The position numbers were made by a program, and so were the translations under genes. A stretch of 64,000 nucleotides of DNA, taken from positions 62,001 to 126,000 of the forward strand of contig JBNLAN010000022.1 in assembly GCA_050302175.1 (NCBI GenBank), read 5' to 3'. This document shows positions 16,301 through 24,184 of this stretch, piece after piece. Numbering within the stretch: the stretch's first letter is position 1; each line of letters opens with the position of its first letter. Under the pieces are notes generated by a model. The model did not search any database and was not told the origin of the DNA. It worked only from the letters and a program-made list of their open reading frames with translations. The DNA is from JBNLAN01 sp050302175 (lineage in GTDB: Bacteria; Pseudomonadota; Zetaproteobacteria; Mariprofundales; Mariprofundaceae).

Positions 16301-18338
16301 TATCCCCAACAGGCTCCGACATCGGCCCCTCGACACCCTGCTTGCTGACAGCGGCTACCTTGAGCAGGAATACATCATGGTCAGCGCGAGGAACACTCAA
16401 GCTGCTCTCCCCGGTTTCGCCAAGCAGCAAGAAATCGCCGCCGGCCTCGCTCGCGCCATACACCCGGAATTTCAGCCCTGCCTGTCCGACATTACTCCAA
16501 CTTACCACCAGTTTCTCCGAATCTCCGGCAAGCTGCACGCCTTTAACCGCCTTCGGCATATGTAGTACATCGAAATCCGCTGTCATGCCAGATCGCCTGT
16601 CGACAACCATCACTGTCGACGCTACATGGTCTGGTCCCAACATCACATTATCGCTAAATTTTCCGTTCGATCCGACCAACTCCTGCCCGAACGACAATAC
16701 CGGATTTTCTCCATCATACACCCTTATGGCGTGTCGGTTCAGCTTTGTTTTAGCAAGGATATAGAGATAACCATCGGCACCAATCGCAAGATCGTGAATC
16801 TCTTCAAAGTGTTGCGGAGAAGCCTCATCGTGCCCAATCGCAAAACGCAGCCGACCGTCTGAAGAGAAGCAGAGCACTTTGCCAGATGATTGATCGGCAA
16901 TAAAAATCTGTTCTTTTGCATCCACCGCGACCGCGACCGGCTGCCTCAATTTTACGCTATCGCCTTTCCCTGTCTCAATCTCGCGCACATACACACCGTT
17001 ACGGCTGAACATCTGCACTCGTCGATTGCCTGTGTCCGCAACATAGATATTACGTCCAAGGGCAATACCCTGCGGGCTTTTAAACTCCCCGCTACGCATA
17101 CCACCCTTGCCAAAAGCAAATTGGAAGCGTCCGTCCGGTGCATATACCTTCACACTCTCATCGTCCAGAATCGCCACATATTCATCATCGAATGCTGCAT
17201 ACAGCGGTTTCTTGAATTTACCTGGAAAGGCAACGGCCTGCTTTCCGTTAGCTTGAAGCACTGACACTGCTCTATGTTTGGCATCCAAACAGAGTGTCTG
17301 GCCATCATGATAAGGATAGCCGATACTGCAGACCCCCTTCGCAATACCTTTAAACCGCACCGAGCTCAAATACGGTTTACCCGGCGCCGGCGTCGGGAAC
17401 GGTGCAGAAAAACGGAAAATTTCGATCTTTTTATTCCCCGTATCGCTGATCGCCAGTTCCTGCTTTCCATCAAATGCCAGCCAGTCGACATTTTTGAATT
17501 GCCCGCGCCCACTGCCATTGCTTCCAAACACTGTATATAACTTGTCCTCGAGCAAATCGACAACGGCAATCTGGCCGCTACGCCGATCCGCCATAAACAC
17601 CCTGCCATCGGCCGATACAGCAATGGCATTAATGAAAGGCTGTCCGCCTTGGAAGTATTTCTTTAGATCGGCAACGGAGAATTGTTTCAGTTCATTTCCC
17701 ATCGCTCCAAAGATGGAGATGCGCCCTCCCCGGCCACTCTCCAGCACGTAAATCCGCTCCTTACCATCCACGGCAACCTGCTTGGGGCCGGAGAGAGCAT
17801 AGAGTGGATCCGGATTCGCATTGCCGAAAGAGAACAGAAAAAAACCTTCAGGGGTAAAGACGGAGATACGATCGTTGTTGCTCTCGGCCACATAAACACG
17901 ACCACGGATAGATGCAGCCACTGCCGAGGGCTCTTTCAGCTCGCTATCGCGACTACCACTGCTGCCGAAACGGAACCGGGCTTTCCCTTTCGCATCCCTG
18001 ATTTGCACAAAATCATCGCGCTTTGCACCCACCAGCATATAGCCGTTCGGAAGCAAGGCCAGCCCGCCAAGACTGCTGACATGGAACCCCTTTTCCTGCA
18101 TAGGGATCGTTACAGCTGCAGCAGGTTTTCTCGGATCGATCCGGGTAAGCATTCCCTTACCCTCATCGACAAATCTCAACTCTCCGTTTTGATAAACCAG
18201 CCCGCCGATTCTGCCAAGGTCAGCGACCACATGCTGAGGCAACAGACTCGCATCCAGAACGGGAGGCGGCTCGCTTGCACAAGCAAGCACGGCCCACATC
18301 AGGCCAATAGCCACTCCAACACCCCGTACTATCAGCAT
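13368..18338 (-). CDS. Giant exported protein: NHL propeller, Fn3-like domain, TPR array, transglutaminase-like domain
   Basis: About 1656 residues, exported. Order of parts: signal peptide ending near ACASEPP; NHL/beta-propeller repeats to about residue 570 (LKEPSAVA, FKSPQGIALG, LRQPVAVAVD and similar); an Fn3-like module (about 575-665); many TPRs (about 670-1165); a beta-rich part; a transglutaminase-like core with SGDCDDL (Cys about 1386) and DVPGHLLLMF (His about 1412); and terminal TPRs (about 1540-1650). I chose the ATG at 18338, which has GAGGTGG upstream and gives a cleaner signal peptide than 18353. VLAC is a poor lipobox. It is followed by a small exported TPR-like protein. Function unknown; a cell-surface scaffold or peptidase/crosslinking role is inference. 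Confidence 0.85.
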   Translation of the reverse strand: MLIVRGVGVAIGLMWAVLACASEPPPVLDASLLPQHVVADLGRIGGLVYQNGELRFVDEGKGMLTRIDPRKPAAAVTIPMQEKGFHVSSLGGLALLPNGYMLVGAKRDDFVQIRDAKGKARFRFGSSGSRDSELKEPSAVAASIRGRVYVAESNNDRISVFTPEGFFLFSFGNANPDPLYALSGPKQVAVDGKERIYVLESGRGGRISIFGAMGNELKQFSVADLKKYFQGGQPFINAIAVSADGRVFMADRRSGQIAVVDLLEDKLYTVFGSNGSGRGQFKNVDWLAFDGKQELAISDTGNKKIEIFRFSAPFPTPAPGKPYLSSVRFKGIAKGVCSIGYPYHDGQTLCLDAKHRAVSVLQANGKQAVAFPGKFKKPLYAAFDDEYVAILDDESVKVYAPDGRFQFAFGKGGMRSGEFKSPQGIALGRNIYVADTGNRRVQMFSRNGVYVREIETGKGDSVKLRQPVAVAVDAKEQIFIADQSSGKVLCFSSDGRLRFAIGHDEASPQHFEEIHDLAIGADGYLYILAKTKLNRHAIRVYDGENPVLSFGQELVGSNGKFSDNVMLGPDHVASTVMVVDRRSGMTADFDVLHMPKAVKGVQLAGDSEKLVVSWSNVGQAGLKFRVYGASEAGGDFLLLGETGESSLSVPRADHDVFLLKVAAVSKQGVEGPMSEPVGDTFSEALRLFASGDYQKSNDAFRAILDKNPNHPGALEHLGRGLIRLDAADEAVQHFRKLAEIPGYQTKAYNLHAEALLQGNQWLTARNIILEAEKSGLADAKSYSLCAEALLKLGDVLGGVQCLEKSTKLEPGNSVWHLELAMAYQALGAGDKRAAELQKAVQLAGKDAGTWMALAATYHKLGIKKDAEQCYRKAMSLDASGVVPRLQLARMYLEQKNIKGARQLALELSSLDEGAANYILGEIAFAEGKTEQTLIYLAQAGKSKYAGVYVWQALDRAYEKSGNIEGRKTALEQAVQADPLSFESQFKLATVCAKLADHACARTHFAQAVTIEPRNFDAQYGLAKAAQEAGDYAEAEKAGKVALSINGKNARIYMLMAKIEAGEAHVSEAVDYLKSALKLEPTNATLHMQFAETYMLNQLYDLAQKHAEQAVSLAPKNPAPLALLGEMYLARQIYDPAIEHLTKAVELSGDATEYRQRLNYAYLQKKTASSQGGKAAGIVMEGLAFEKVFSAAYKQYANTPIGSVRLRNASGVTFENVKVSFQIKGYMDFPTTTTVPSVPANQSIEVKLKASFNNNILSIDEETGVQTEVVASYFSLGREQQSQLTQPLVIYGKNAMLWANIDMVGAFVTPKDEPLKVFARQAINQYQPKSGPLNSQVAQAMTLFQVLSASGMKYQVDPNNPYSKLEASRVDTVQFPRETLMLRSGDCDDLSVLLASAFESLGIETALLDVPGHLLLMFNTQVPAEARDTLSLNDELLVLHKGKVWIPIEATLIATSFSEAWVEGARKYRKYSASNKLKAVYMEDAWKGYAPVTLPPASRNIDLPDKAQVVPGLKREWSIISAKALERQSLPYVTMLQLNPKDDEARIKLAIVYAQNGVYELAETELKKVLDGKPRSAQAVNNLGNIYYLDGKYDLALQQYEKAVTLEPKNADMRVNIAMVYYKRGDVLKATEAFNAAVRQDKKVGERYAHFAALLSK

Positions 18339-18427
18339 ACCACCACCTCGCATGCGGCATCCGATGAATCACCGCCCCCATATCCATACAAACGTTATGC
18401 CAATTTAGCTGTATACTCAACCGGTCA

Positions 18428-18835
18428 TCAAATATCCCGTGCCAGCCCCTTCAGCACCATATCAGTATAGCTGACAACACCGATGATTTTCCCTTCGGTA
18501 TTCACCACCGGCGCGCGTGAAAGACCAAGCCTCGCAAACAACATGCAAGCATAACGAATATTCATATCCGGATGCACAGTCACCGCAGGCTTATTCATCA
18601 CCTCATAAATACTGACACGATCCGGCGATTTGTTCGGCACCAGTACCTGGCGGGCAATATCTGCAATCACCACGATACCGTACTCATCCTGTTCGCTGCG
18701 CTTATTGACGATCAGGCATTTGGTCTCGACATACTTCATATGATCAAGCGCCTGGCGAATAGTTGCCAGGCCATCCACCATATCGAAGTCGTGCTTCATC
18801 ACATCCTTGACGCATATCATCTCTCCATCACTCAT
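18428..18835 (-). CDS. CBS-pair protein linked to DUF1538/PII-like genes
   Basis: A 135-residue cytoplasmic protein made only of two CBS domains (about residues 8-62 and 78-132), with VMKHDFDMV opening the first and VMNKPAVTV and GVVSYTDMV in the second. CBS pairs bind adenine nucleotides and gate attached or partner proteins. Its ATG overlaps the stop of the PII-like gene (ATGA), so the two sensors are translated together and follow two DUF1538 membrane proteins. The reasonable reading is an energy- or nucleotide-sensing regulatory subunit of that membrane complex, which is inference from context. Last gene of the hisS run. Confidence 0.88.
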   Translation of the reverse strand: MSDGEMICVKDVMKHDFDMVDGLATIRQALDHMKYVETKCLIVNKRSEQDEYGIVVIADIARQVLVPNKSPDRVSIYEVMNKPAVTVHPDMNIRYACMLFARLGLSRAPVVNTEGKIIGVVSYTDMVLKGLARDI

Positions 18836-19182
18836 AACTGCTCCTCCACTTCCCCGATCAGCGTCGCAATTTGCGACTTCATGCCAATGATATCTTCAAT
18901 ATCAAGCTGAAAGGCCACTCCACAACTTGGATTGGTGTCGAACTCGCCCACTTCGGCCACCCTCTCCAGAATCTTCCGGCTCAGGTGTTCTTCAACTACA
19001 AACAGCAACATATCTCGCTGTATTTCCAGAGTCAGGCCAAAAAAGGTTTTGCGCGGCTTAAGCCCCTCACCGCGAGCATCTCCCACCACTGTGGCGCCAG
19101 TTGCGCCCGCCTCTCTCGCTGCTGTCATGATGGGGTCGGTTTTATCTTCGTTTACAAACGCGATAATCAGTTTGAAATGCAT
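18832..19182 (-). CDS. PII-like signalling protein (non-canonical)
   Basis: A 116-residue protein with the PII ferredoxin-like pattern: MHFKLIIAFV (beta 1), EAGATGATVVGDARG before the T-loop, DMLLFVVEEHLSRKILERVAEVG in the second half, and a C-terminal strand. The T-loop is short and lacks the uridylylated tyrosine region of GlnB, so this is a PII-like protein rather than a classical nitrogen regulator. The ATG at 19182 shares one base with the DUF1538 stop (TGATG); a longer frame to 19227 lies inside that gene. It most likely binds a nucleotide and controls the adjacent DUF1538 proteins, as other PII-like proteins control their linked transporters. Confidence 0.85.
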   Translation of the reverse strand: MHFKLIIAFVNEDKTDPIMTAAREAGATGATVVGDARGEGLKPRKTFFGLTLEIQRDMLLFVVEEHLSRKILERVAEVGEFDTNPSCGVAFQLDIEDIIGMKSQIATLIGEVEEQL

Positions 19183-19976
19183 CACTCGCCTCCGGATTCT
19201 TGATTCTTGTTTCGATTGGTTATCCACTGTGAAAGTTGCGCATAAGCCATCACACTCATAATTGGAAACACACTGGCGAATGCGATCAGGCCAAAACCAT
19301 CAATCAGCACACTGCGCCCCGGAATGGTGGTGGCAAGCCCAAGACCCAAAGCCGCCAGCAGCGGCACGGTAACAGTTGAGGTTGTTACGCCACCGGAGTC
19401 ATAGGCGATCGGAATAATCAGCCGGGGCGCGAACAACGTCTGGATCATAACGACAATATAGGCCACCACGATGTAAAGCCAAAGCTCGGTGCCCGTAACG
19501 ATTCTGTAGGTACCGATTGCCACGCCCACCGCCACTCCGATGGATACCGCCAACCTGAGCCCCAAAGCAGAAATATTGCCGGATGACACCTGCTCGGCCT
19601 TAATGCCAACAGCCATCAAGGCTGGCTCCGCCAGCGTGGTGGCAAGACCGATTGAAAAAGCAAACACATACACCCAGCCGTAATCCTGCCAGCGCACCAG
19701 ATCGGGAATCTGTTGCATCCCCTGATAGATGAAAGAGGGATCGGTGAGCTGCCTGGCCATCAGCTCGCCAAGCGGGAAAATGGCTTCCTGCAAACCAACC
19801 AGAAAGAAGGCAAGCCCAAACAACACATAAAGAAAACCGCGCATCACCTGCCAGACCCTCGGAATGCGGGAACGCAACACCAGAAGCTGAAATCCGGCCA
19901 GCACTGCCGCAATCGGCAACACATCCCTGATAGTATTGAGCAAAGTGCTTCCAAGCACCTCGAACAGCTCCATCAT
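19182..19976 (-). CDS. DUF1538 membrane protein, second subunit
   Basis: A 264-residue polytopic membrane protein with about six hydrophobic segments. It shares with its upstream neighbour the blocks LATTLAEPALMAVGIKAEQV, AYDSGGVTTSTVTVPLLAAL and GRSVLIDGFGLIAFASVFPI, the conserved parts of the DUF1538 family. Many family members are about 500 residues with two such domains, so this pair looks like a split version. The ATG at 19976 overlaps the preceding gene (ATGA); the much longer frame to 20231 is antisense-like noise within it. Conserved Gly, Thr, Ser and Asp in the membrane segments suggest an ion channel or transporter. Substrate unknown. Confidence 0.85.
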   Translation of the reverse strand: MMELFEVLGSTLLNTIRDVLPIAAVLAGFQLLVLRSRIPRVWQVMRGFLYVLFGLAFFLVGLQEAIFPLGELMARQLTDPSFIYQGMQQIPDLVRWQDYGWVYVFAFSIGLATTLAEPALMAVGIKAEQVSSGNISALGLRLAVSIGVAVGVAIGTYRIVTGTELWLYIVVAYIVVMIQTLFAPRLIIPIAYDSGGVTTSTVTVPLLAALGLGLATTIPGRSVLIDGFGLIAFASVFPIMSVMAYAQLSQWITNRNKNQESGGE

Positions 19977-20713
19977 CCGTGCGTCACCATGCCGAAGCCC
20001 ATCACAAACAGCACCGGCAACAACGAGGCGAACGCAATCAGGCCGAACCCATCGAGCAGCGGGCTGCGCCCTCTCAAGGAAGAGGCAAGCCCAACTCCAA
20101 GCGCCGTAACCAGAGGCACGGTAATGGTGGAGGTGGTCACGCCACCCGAATCGTAGGCGATACCGATAATACTGACCGGCGCATATTCGGTCATGATCAC
20201 GACCAGTGCATAACCTGCCAAAATGCACCAATGCAGTGGCCAGCCCAGAATAATGCGCATCACGCCAAGCACGATGGCACTTCCGACCGATAACGCCACG
20301 GTTAAGCGCAAATTGAACGCATACGTTTCCATGGCCTGTTGCCCAGCGGCAATCACCCCCTCCCCAGCGGCAATTTCTGCGGCCTTGCCGGCAATGGCAA
20401 TCAAGGCTGGCTCCGCCACCGTCGTGCCGAAACCAAGTAAAAAGGCGAATAGCAGTAGCCAGAAAAGACTACCCTTGCTGGCAAAGGCACCAGCCATCGA
20501 TTCTCCGAGAGGGAACAGGCCTATCTCAAGACCACGGACAAAGAGCGCCAGCCCGACCAGCACCAGCACCAGACCCACCAGCAATCGGGAAAAATCGGGC
20601 AGAGGTTGTTGCAACACAAAAAGCTGAAAAAATGCGATGACTCCGATAATCGGAGCGAGATCCCGAAGCGCATCCAGAAGTACTCTGGCCGAATCGCGCA
20701 AATCCAGCCTCAT
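19973..20713 (-). CDS. DUF1538 membrane protein, first subunit
   Basis: A 246-residue polytopic membrane protein, paralogous to the next gene: GFGTTVAEPALIAIAGKAAE, AYDSGGVTTSTITVPLVTAL and GRSPLLDGFGLIAFASLLPV align almost block for block. It has about six hydrophobic segments. The ATG at 20713 overlaps the hisS stop (ATGA); an ATG at 20725 lies deeper inside hisS and is less likely. Two homologous half-size subunits followed by PII-like and CBS sensors suggest a heteromeric membrane transporter or channel under nucleotide control. No biochemical function is known to me for DUF1538. Confidence 0.85.
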   Translation of the reverse strand: MRLDLRDSARVLLDALRDLAPIIGVIAFFQLFVLQQPLPDFSRLLVGLVLVLVGLALFVRGLEIGLFPLGESMAGAFASKGSLFWLLLFAFLLGFGTTVAEPALIAIAGKAAEIAAGEGVIAAGQQAMETYAFNLRLTVALSVGSAIVLGVMRIILGWPLHWCILAGYALVVIMTEYAPVSIIGIAYDSGGVTTSTITVPLVTALGVGLASSLRGRSPLLDGFGLIAFASLLPVLFVMGFGMVTHG

Positions 20714-21945
20714 TTCACGAGGCAAACACTAATGGCTTCTCCAAGCGGGATATCCTTGCGACCTTGACCGTCTCGCAGGGAGACAAGCCCTGCCTTCATT
20801 TCATCTTCACCGATCACAACGATATGGCGTGCTGCCTCACGCTCGGCGCGTTTGAACAACGCCTTCACAGAGCCTGTTCCGCAATGCACTACATGCAAAC
20901 CGGCCTTGCGCATCTGCATCGCCACCTGCAGCGCGTAGCCCTGCACCGCCTCACCCATGGCAACCATCGCCACATCCGTTGATCTGGCTACCGAATCGGG
21001 CAGCAACATGGCAATTCGCTCCAGCCCCAGTGCAAAACCAATGGCAGGCGTGGCGGGACCACCCAGCGACTCAACCAGTGCATCATATCGGCCACCGGCG
21101 ATAATGGTTCCCTGCGCACCAAGCTGATCGGTCACAATCTCGAAAGCGGTACGATTATAGTAATCCAGTCCGCGCACAATACGGGCGTTAACGACATATG
21201 GCAGCGCCATCGCATCCAGCAATGCAGTAAAACCCTTGAAGTGGACATCGCAGTCACTGCACAGATGTGAAAGAATTTCCGGCGCACCTGTCAATTCAGC
21301 CTGGCAACTCTCGACCTTGCAATCGAGCACACGCATCGGGTTCTTCTCGATGCGAATACGGCAGGTTTCACACAGTTTCCCGGCGCGCTCATTCAAAAAA
21401 GACACCAGTTTCGCACGATAGGCCGGTCGACACTCCGAGCAACCAAGACTATTTAACTCAACGCGCACATCATGCAGGCCCAGCTCGGCAAGCAGTTGCC
21501 AGGCCATAGCCAGCATCTCCGCATCTTCCACAGGTCCTGACGCGCCGAACAGCTCCACACCGATCTGCTGAAACTGGCGAAGGCGCCCTTTTTGCGGACG
21601 CTCACGACGGAACATCGGCCCCTTGTAATACCAGCGCTGCACGCCAGCACGCGTCAAACCTGCCTGCAAATAGGCGCGCACGGCACCCGCCGTACCTTCC
21701 GGGCGCAGACAGATATCATCGCCGCCCTGATCAACAAAGTGATACATCTCTTTGGAGACGATATCGGTCTCCTCGCCGATCGAGCGCACGAACAATTCGG
21801 TCGGTTCCAGCACCGGCAACCGCACCTCATTGAATGCAAAGCTTTCAAACACCTGCTGCGCGGCAACCTCAACCTGCTGCCAGCGACGGGTATCATCAGG
21901 CAGGCCATCGTTCACGCCGCGAATATTCTGAATCTTGATCGCCAT
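20710..21945 (-). CDS. hisS: Histidyl-tRNA synthetase
   Basis: A 411-residue class II synthetase charging tRNA-His. Motif 2 region RPEGTAGAVRAYLQ with YYKGPMFRRERPQKGRLRQF, the histidine-specific RGLDYYNRTAFEI, motif 3 GFALGLERIAML and a C-terminal anticodon-binding domain are all visible, as is the Cys-containing insertion (CETCRIRIEKNP). It begins five bases after the ispG stop; ispG-hisS adjacency is common in Proteobacteria. Four-base overlap with the first DUF1538 gene downstream places that module in the same transcript. Confidence 0.97.
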   Translation of the reverse strand: MAIKIQNIRGVNDGLPDDTRRWQQVEVAAQQVFESFAFNEVRLPVLEPTELFVRSIGEETDIVSKEMYHFVDQGGDDICLRPEGTAGAVRAYLQAGLTRAGVQRWYYKGPMFRRERPQKGRLRQFQQIGVELFGASGPVEDAEMLAMAWQLLAELGLHDVRVELNSLGCSECRPAYRAKLVSFLNERAGKLCETCRIRIEKNPMRVLDCKVESCQAELTGAPEILSHLCSDCDVHFKGFTALLDAMALPYVVNARIVRGLDYYNRTAFEIVTDQLGAQGTIIAGGRYDALVESLGGPATPAIGFALGLERIAMLLPDSVARSTDVAMVAMGEAVQGYALQVAMQMRKAGLHVVHCGTGSVKALFKRAEREAARHIVVIGEDEMKAGLVSLRDGQGRKDIPLGEAISVCLVK

Positions 21946-21950
21946 TTCTC

Positions 21951-23048
21951 TTACTCTTCCGCCCCGTTTCGAATTGCTTCCGCACGCTTTTCGACTTCCG
22001 CCACCAGGGCGTCCACCAGCTCTTCCGAGGCGATCTTGCCGTCCTTCTCGCCATCCTTGTACATCAGGTGAACCGGGAAACCACCTGTGATACCGATATC
22101 GGCTTCTCTTGCCTCACCAGGTCCATTCACCACGCAACCGATCACCGCCACATCAATATTCTCCCGGATATGGGACAGCCGCTTCTCCAGCACCTCGATG
22201 GTGCGCACCACATCGAATTTCTGGCGCGCACAGGATGGACAGGCGATCAGATTCACGCCGCGGTGGCGAAGGCCGAGTGCTTTCAATATCTCGAACCCGA
22301 CACGAATCTCCTCTTCCGGCTCGGCCGCCAGCGAAACACGGATCGTATCACCAATGCCGTCGGCCAACAGCAGCCCCAGACCAATGGAAGATTTGACGGT
22401 ACCGCCGAACAAGCTGCCCGACTCAGTGATGCCAAGATGAAAAGGATAGTCCACCTGGCTGGCCAGCTTGCGATAAGCAGCTACTGTCATCGGAATATTA
22501 CTCGCCTTAAGCGATACTTTGATATCAAAGAAGTCGAGCTCCTCCAATATACGGATATGCCCCAGCGCCGAATCCACCATGGCATCGGCGCACGGCTCGC
22601 CATACTGCTCCAGCAGATGTTTCTCCAGCGACCCGGCATTCACGCCGATACGGATGGAAACTCCTCGCTCTTTCGCCGCCCTTACCACCTTCTCGACACG
22701 ATCACGACTGCCGATGTTACCTGGGTTCAGTCGCAGCCCGTGTACACCGGCCTCGAGCGCCGCCAGCGCCAACTGGTAGTTGAAATGAATGTCGGCAATA
22801 ATGGGGATTGGTGTCTGCCGGATAATTTCCGCCATGGCCGCCGCCGACGCCTCGTCGGGAACCGAGATGCGCACAATATCAGCACCGGCATCCGCCAGAC
22901 GCTGAACCTGTGAGACCGTCGCAGCGACATCAGTGGTCAGTGTGTTGGTCATCGACTGTACGGCGATGGGAGCATCACCGCCCACTCCGACATTGCCAAC
23001 CATCACCTTTCGCGTTTGGCGCCGTGGCGCCACGCAAACATCACGCAT
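21951..23048 (-). CDS. ispG: 4-hydroxy-3-methylbut-2-enyl diphosphate synthase
   Basis: Penultimate enzyme of the MEP isoprenoid pathway, 365 residues. N-terminal TIM barrel (VQSMTNTLTTD, RLNPGNIG) and C-terminal [4Fe-4S] domain with CPSCAR and GCVVNGPGEA, including the cysteines and Glu expected. The ATG at 23048 is used; a TTG codon directly before it is an unlikely alternative. It is the bacterial short form without the plant insertion. Its product feeds ispB (37864-38898), which builds the quinone side chain. Confidence 0.96.
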   Translation of the reverse strand: MRDVCVAPRRQTRKVMVGNVGVGGDAPIAVQSMTNTLTTDVAATVSQVQRLADAGADIVRISVPDEASAAAMAEIIRQTPIPIIADIHFNYQLALAALEAGVHGLRLNPGNIGSRDRVEKVVRAAKERGVSIRIGVNAGSLEKHLLEQYGEPCADAMVDSALGHIRILEELDFFDIKVSLKASNIPMTVAAYRKLASQVDYPFHLGITESGSLFGGTVKSSIGLGLLLADGIGDTIRVSLAAEPEEEIRVGFEILKALGLRHRGVNLIACPSCARQKFDVVRTIEVLEKRLSHIRENIDVAVIGCVVNGPGEAREADIGITGGFPVHLMYKDGEKDGKIASEELVDALVAEVEKRAEAIRNGAEE

Positions 23049-23053
23049 CAAAA

Positions 23054-24184
23054 TTACTCGTGCACGGCGTCTTCGGCAGAAGGCGGCTCAGTCTTCAGAA
23101 TTTTCAGACGATCACGCAACTGCTTGGCACGGCGAAGCTGGTCGGAATACTCATCGTTGTTCGGCTGGTAACGAACCGCTTCGCTCCAGTACTCAATAGC
23201 TTTATCCAGTTTCTCCTGCCGGAATGCAAGACTACCCTGCTGGAACAGCGTCGCCCCCTCCTCTTCCAGCTTGCCTTCAATACTCCGCAGATATTTACTG
23301 GCGTTATTCCCGCCCTCGCGCCGGTAAACCACCGCGTATCGCCGCGCTTCCAGCCAATCGCCCTTGTTCATCAGCTCCTTCAGCTGCGCCTCACTGACCG
23401 ACTTCGGCGCATTGCTTCGCACATATGAGCCTCTGAAGTCCGAAAGCGCTGATATACTCAATCCTTTCGGCAACTTGCTTTTGATATCCTCCATCAGGCT
23501 CTTACCGCTGCTCGATTTCGGCTGCAAACGCAGATGTGATTCCGCCTCCACATAGGCAAGCTCCGGTGCGCCCTTGCGCAAAAACCACTTGGCCTCGTCA
23601 TAAGAACGGGAAGCCCGGTCATCGAGCACATCCCTGAAATTATCCATCAGGTGCGCATATGCAACATCATCGGGTGCAACCCCTCTTGGCGTTTCATAGT
23701 TTCCAGCCCAGGCCAGGAATGCACTATCCTCCTTACGCCGCTGGTGAAGCGCTGCATTCAGTCGGGCCTGCCGCATATTCAACTCCATCCGCTCCTGTTT
23801 CTGGATCAGGGGGACAGGCTCCAGCGATAACGAAGCGGCTTGCGCATAATTTTCCACGGCTTCCGACCACTGTCTGCTGTTCTCGGCGCTCTGGGCCTTG
23901 CGCACAAACACCCGCAACAGGCGCCGCCTGTCCGGATCAATCTTTGTTCTCAACAGTTTGACGGCATCCTTATAATCTTCGCGGCTTTTATCCATGTTGA
24001 TGACAGTATTCCGCGCGGCCATCATATCTCCACGTTCATACTCTTTCAGAGCTTTGCTGTAGGTGTTGAGAAACGCCAGTGCGCCCCCTCTTTTAAACAA
24101 CCCGGATGTACACCCGGACAGTGCCAATAACATCACAAAAATCAGAGGAAGCGCGACTCCGGCGCGAAAACGACTACAAATCAT
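23054..24184 (-). CDS. TPR-type lipoprotein of unknown function
   Basis: A 376-residue protein with a signal peptide ending in a lipobox (ALSGC, Cys near residue 24), so an outer or inner membrane lipoprotein. The rest is helical with TPR-like segments: LKEYERGDMMAARNTV, AVENYAQAASLSLEP, AYVEAESHLRLQPKSSSGKS, LDKAIEYWSEAVRYQPNN. The ATG at 24184 has GGAG nine bases upstream and overlaps the end of the cyclase gene by 11 bases, so it is coupled to the cyclase. The periplasmic loop of that cyclase could be a partner, which is inference. I do not recognise a named family. Confidence 0.78.
   Translation of the reverse strand: MICSRFRAGVALPLIFVMLLALSGCTSGLFKRGGALAFLNTYSKALKEYERGDMMAARNTVINMDKSREDYKDAVKLLRTKIDPDRRRLLRVFVRKAQSAENSRQWSEAVENYAQAASLSLEPVPLIQKQERMELNMRQARLNAALHQRRKEDSAFLAWAGNYETPRGVAPDDVAYAHLMDNFRDVLDDRASRSYDEAKWFLRKGAPELAYVEAESHLRLQPKSSSGKSLMEDIKSKLPKGLSISALSDFRGSYVRSNAPKSVSEAQLKELMNKGDWLEARRYAVVYRREGGNNASKYLRSIEGKLEEEGATLFQQGSLAFRQEKLDKAIEYWSEAVRYQPNNDEYSDQLRRAKQLRDRLKILKTEPPSAEDAVHE

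Noticed and set aside
18280..18338. Lipoprotein signal in the giant exported protein
   Set aside because: VLAC before SEPPP fits a lipobox poorly (Leu at -2); ordinary signal peptidase cleavage after ACA is as likely.
18832..19182. Classical GlnB/GlnK
   Set aside because: The T-loop is too short and lacks the uridylylation tyrosine, and there is no amtB or glnA next to it.
22068..22913. Plus-strand open frame opposite ispG
   Set aside because: Antisense shadow of a complete, conserved ispG.
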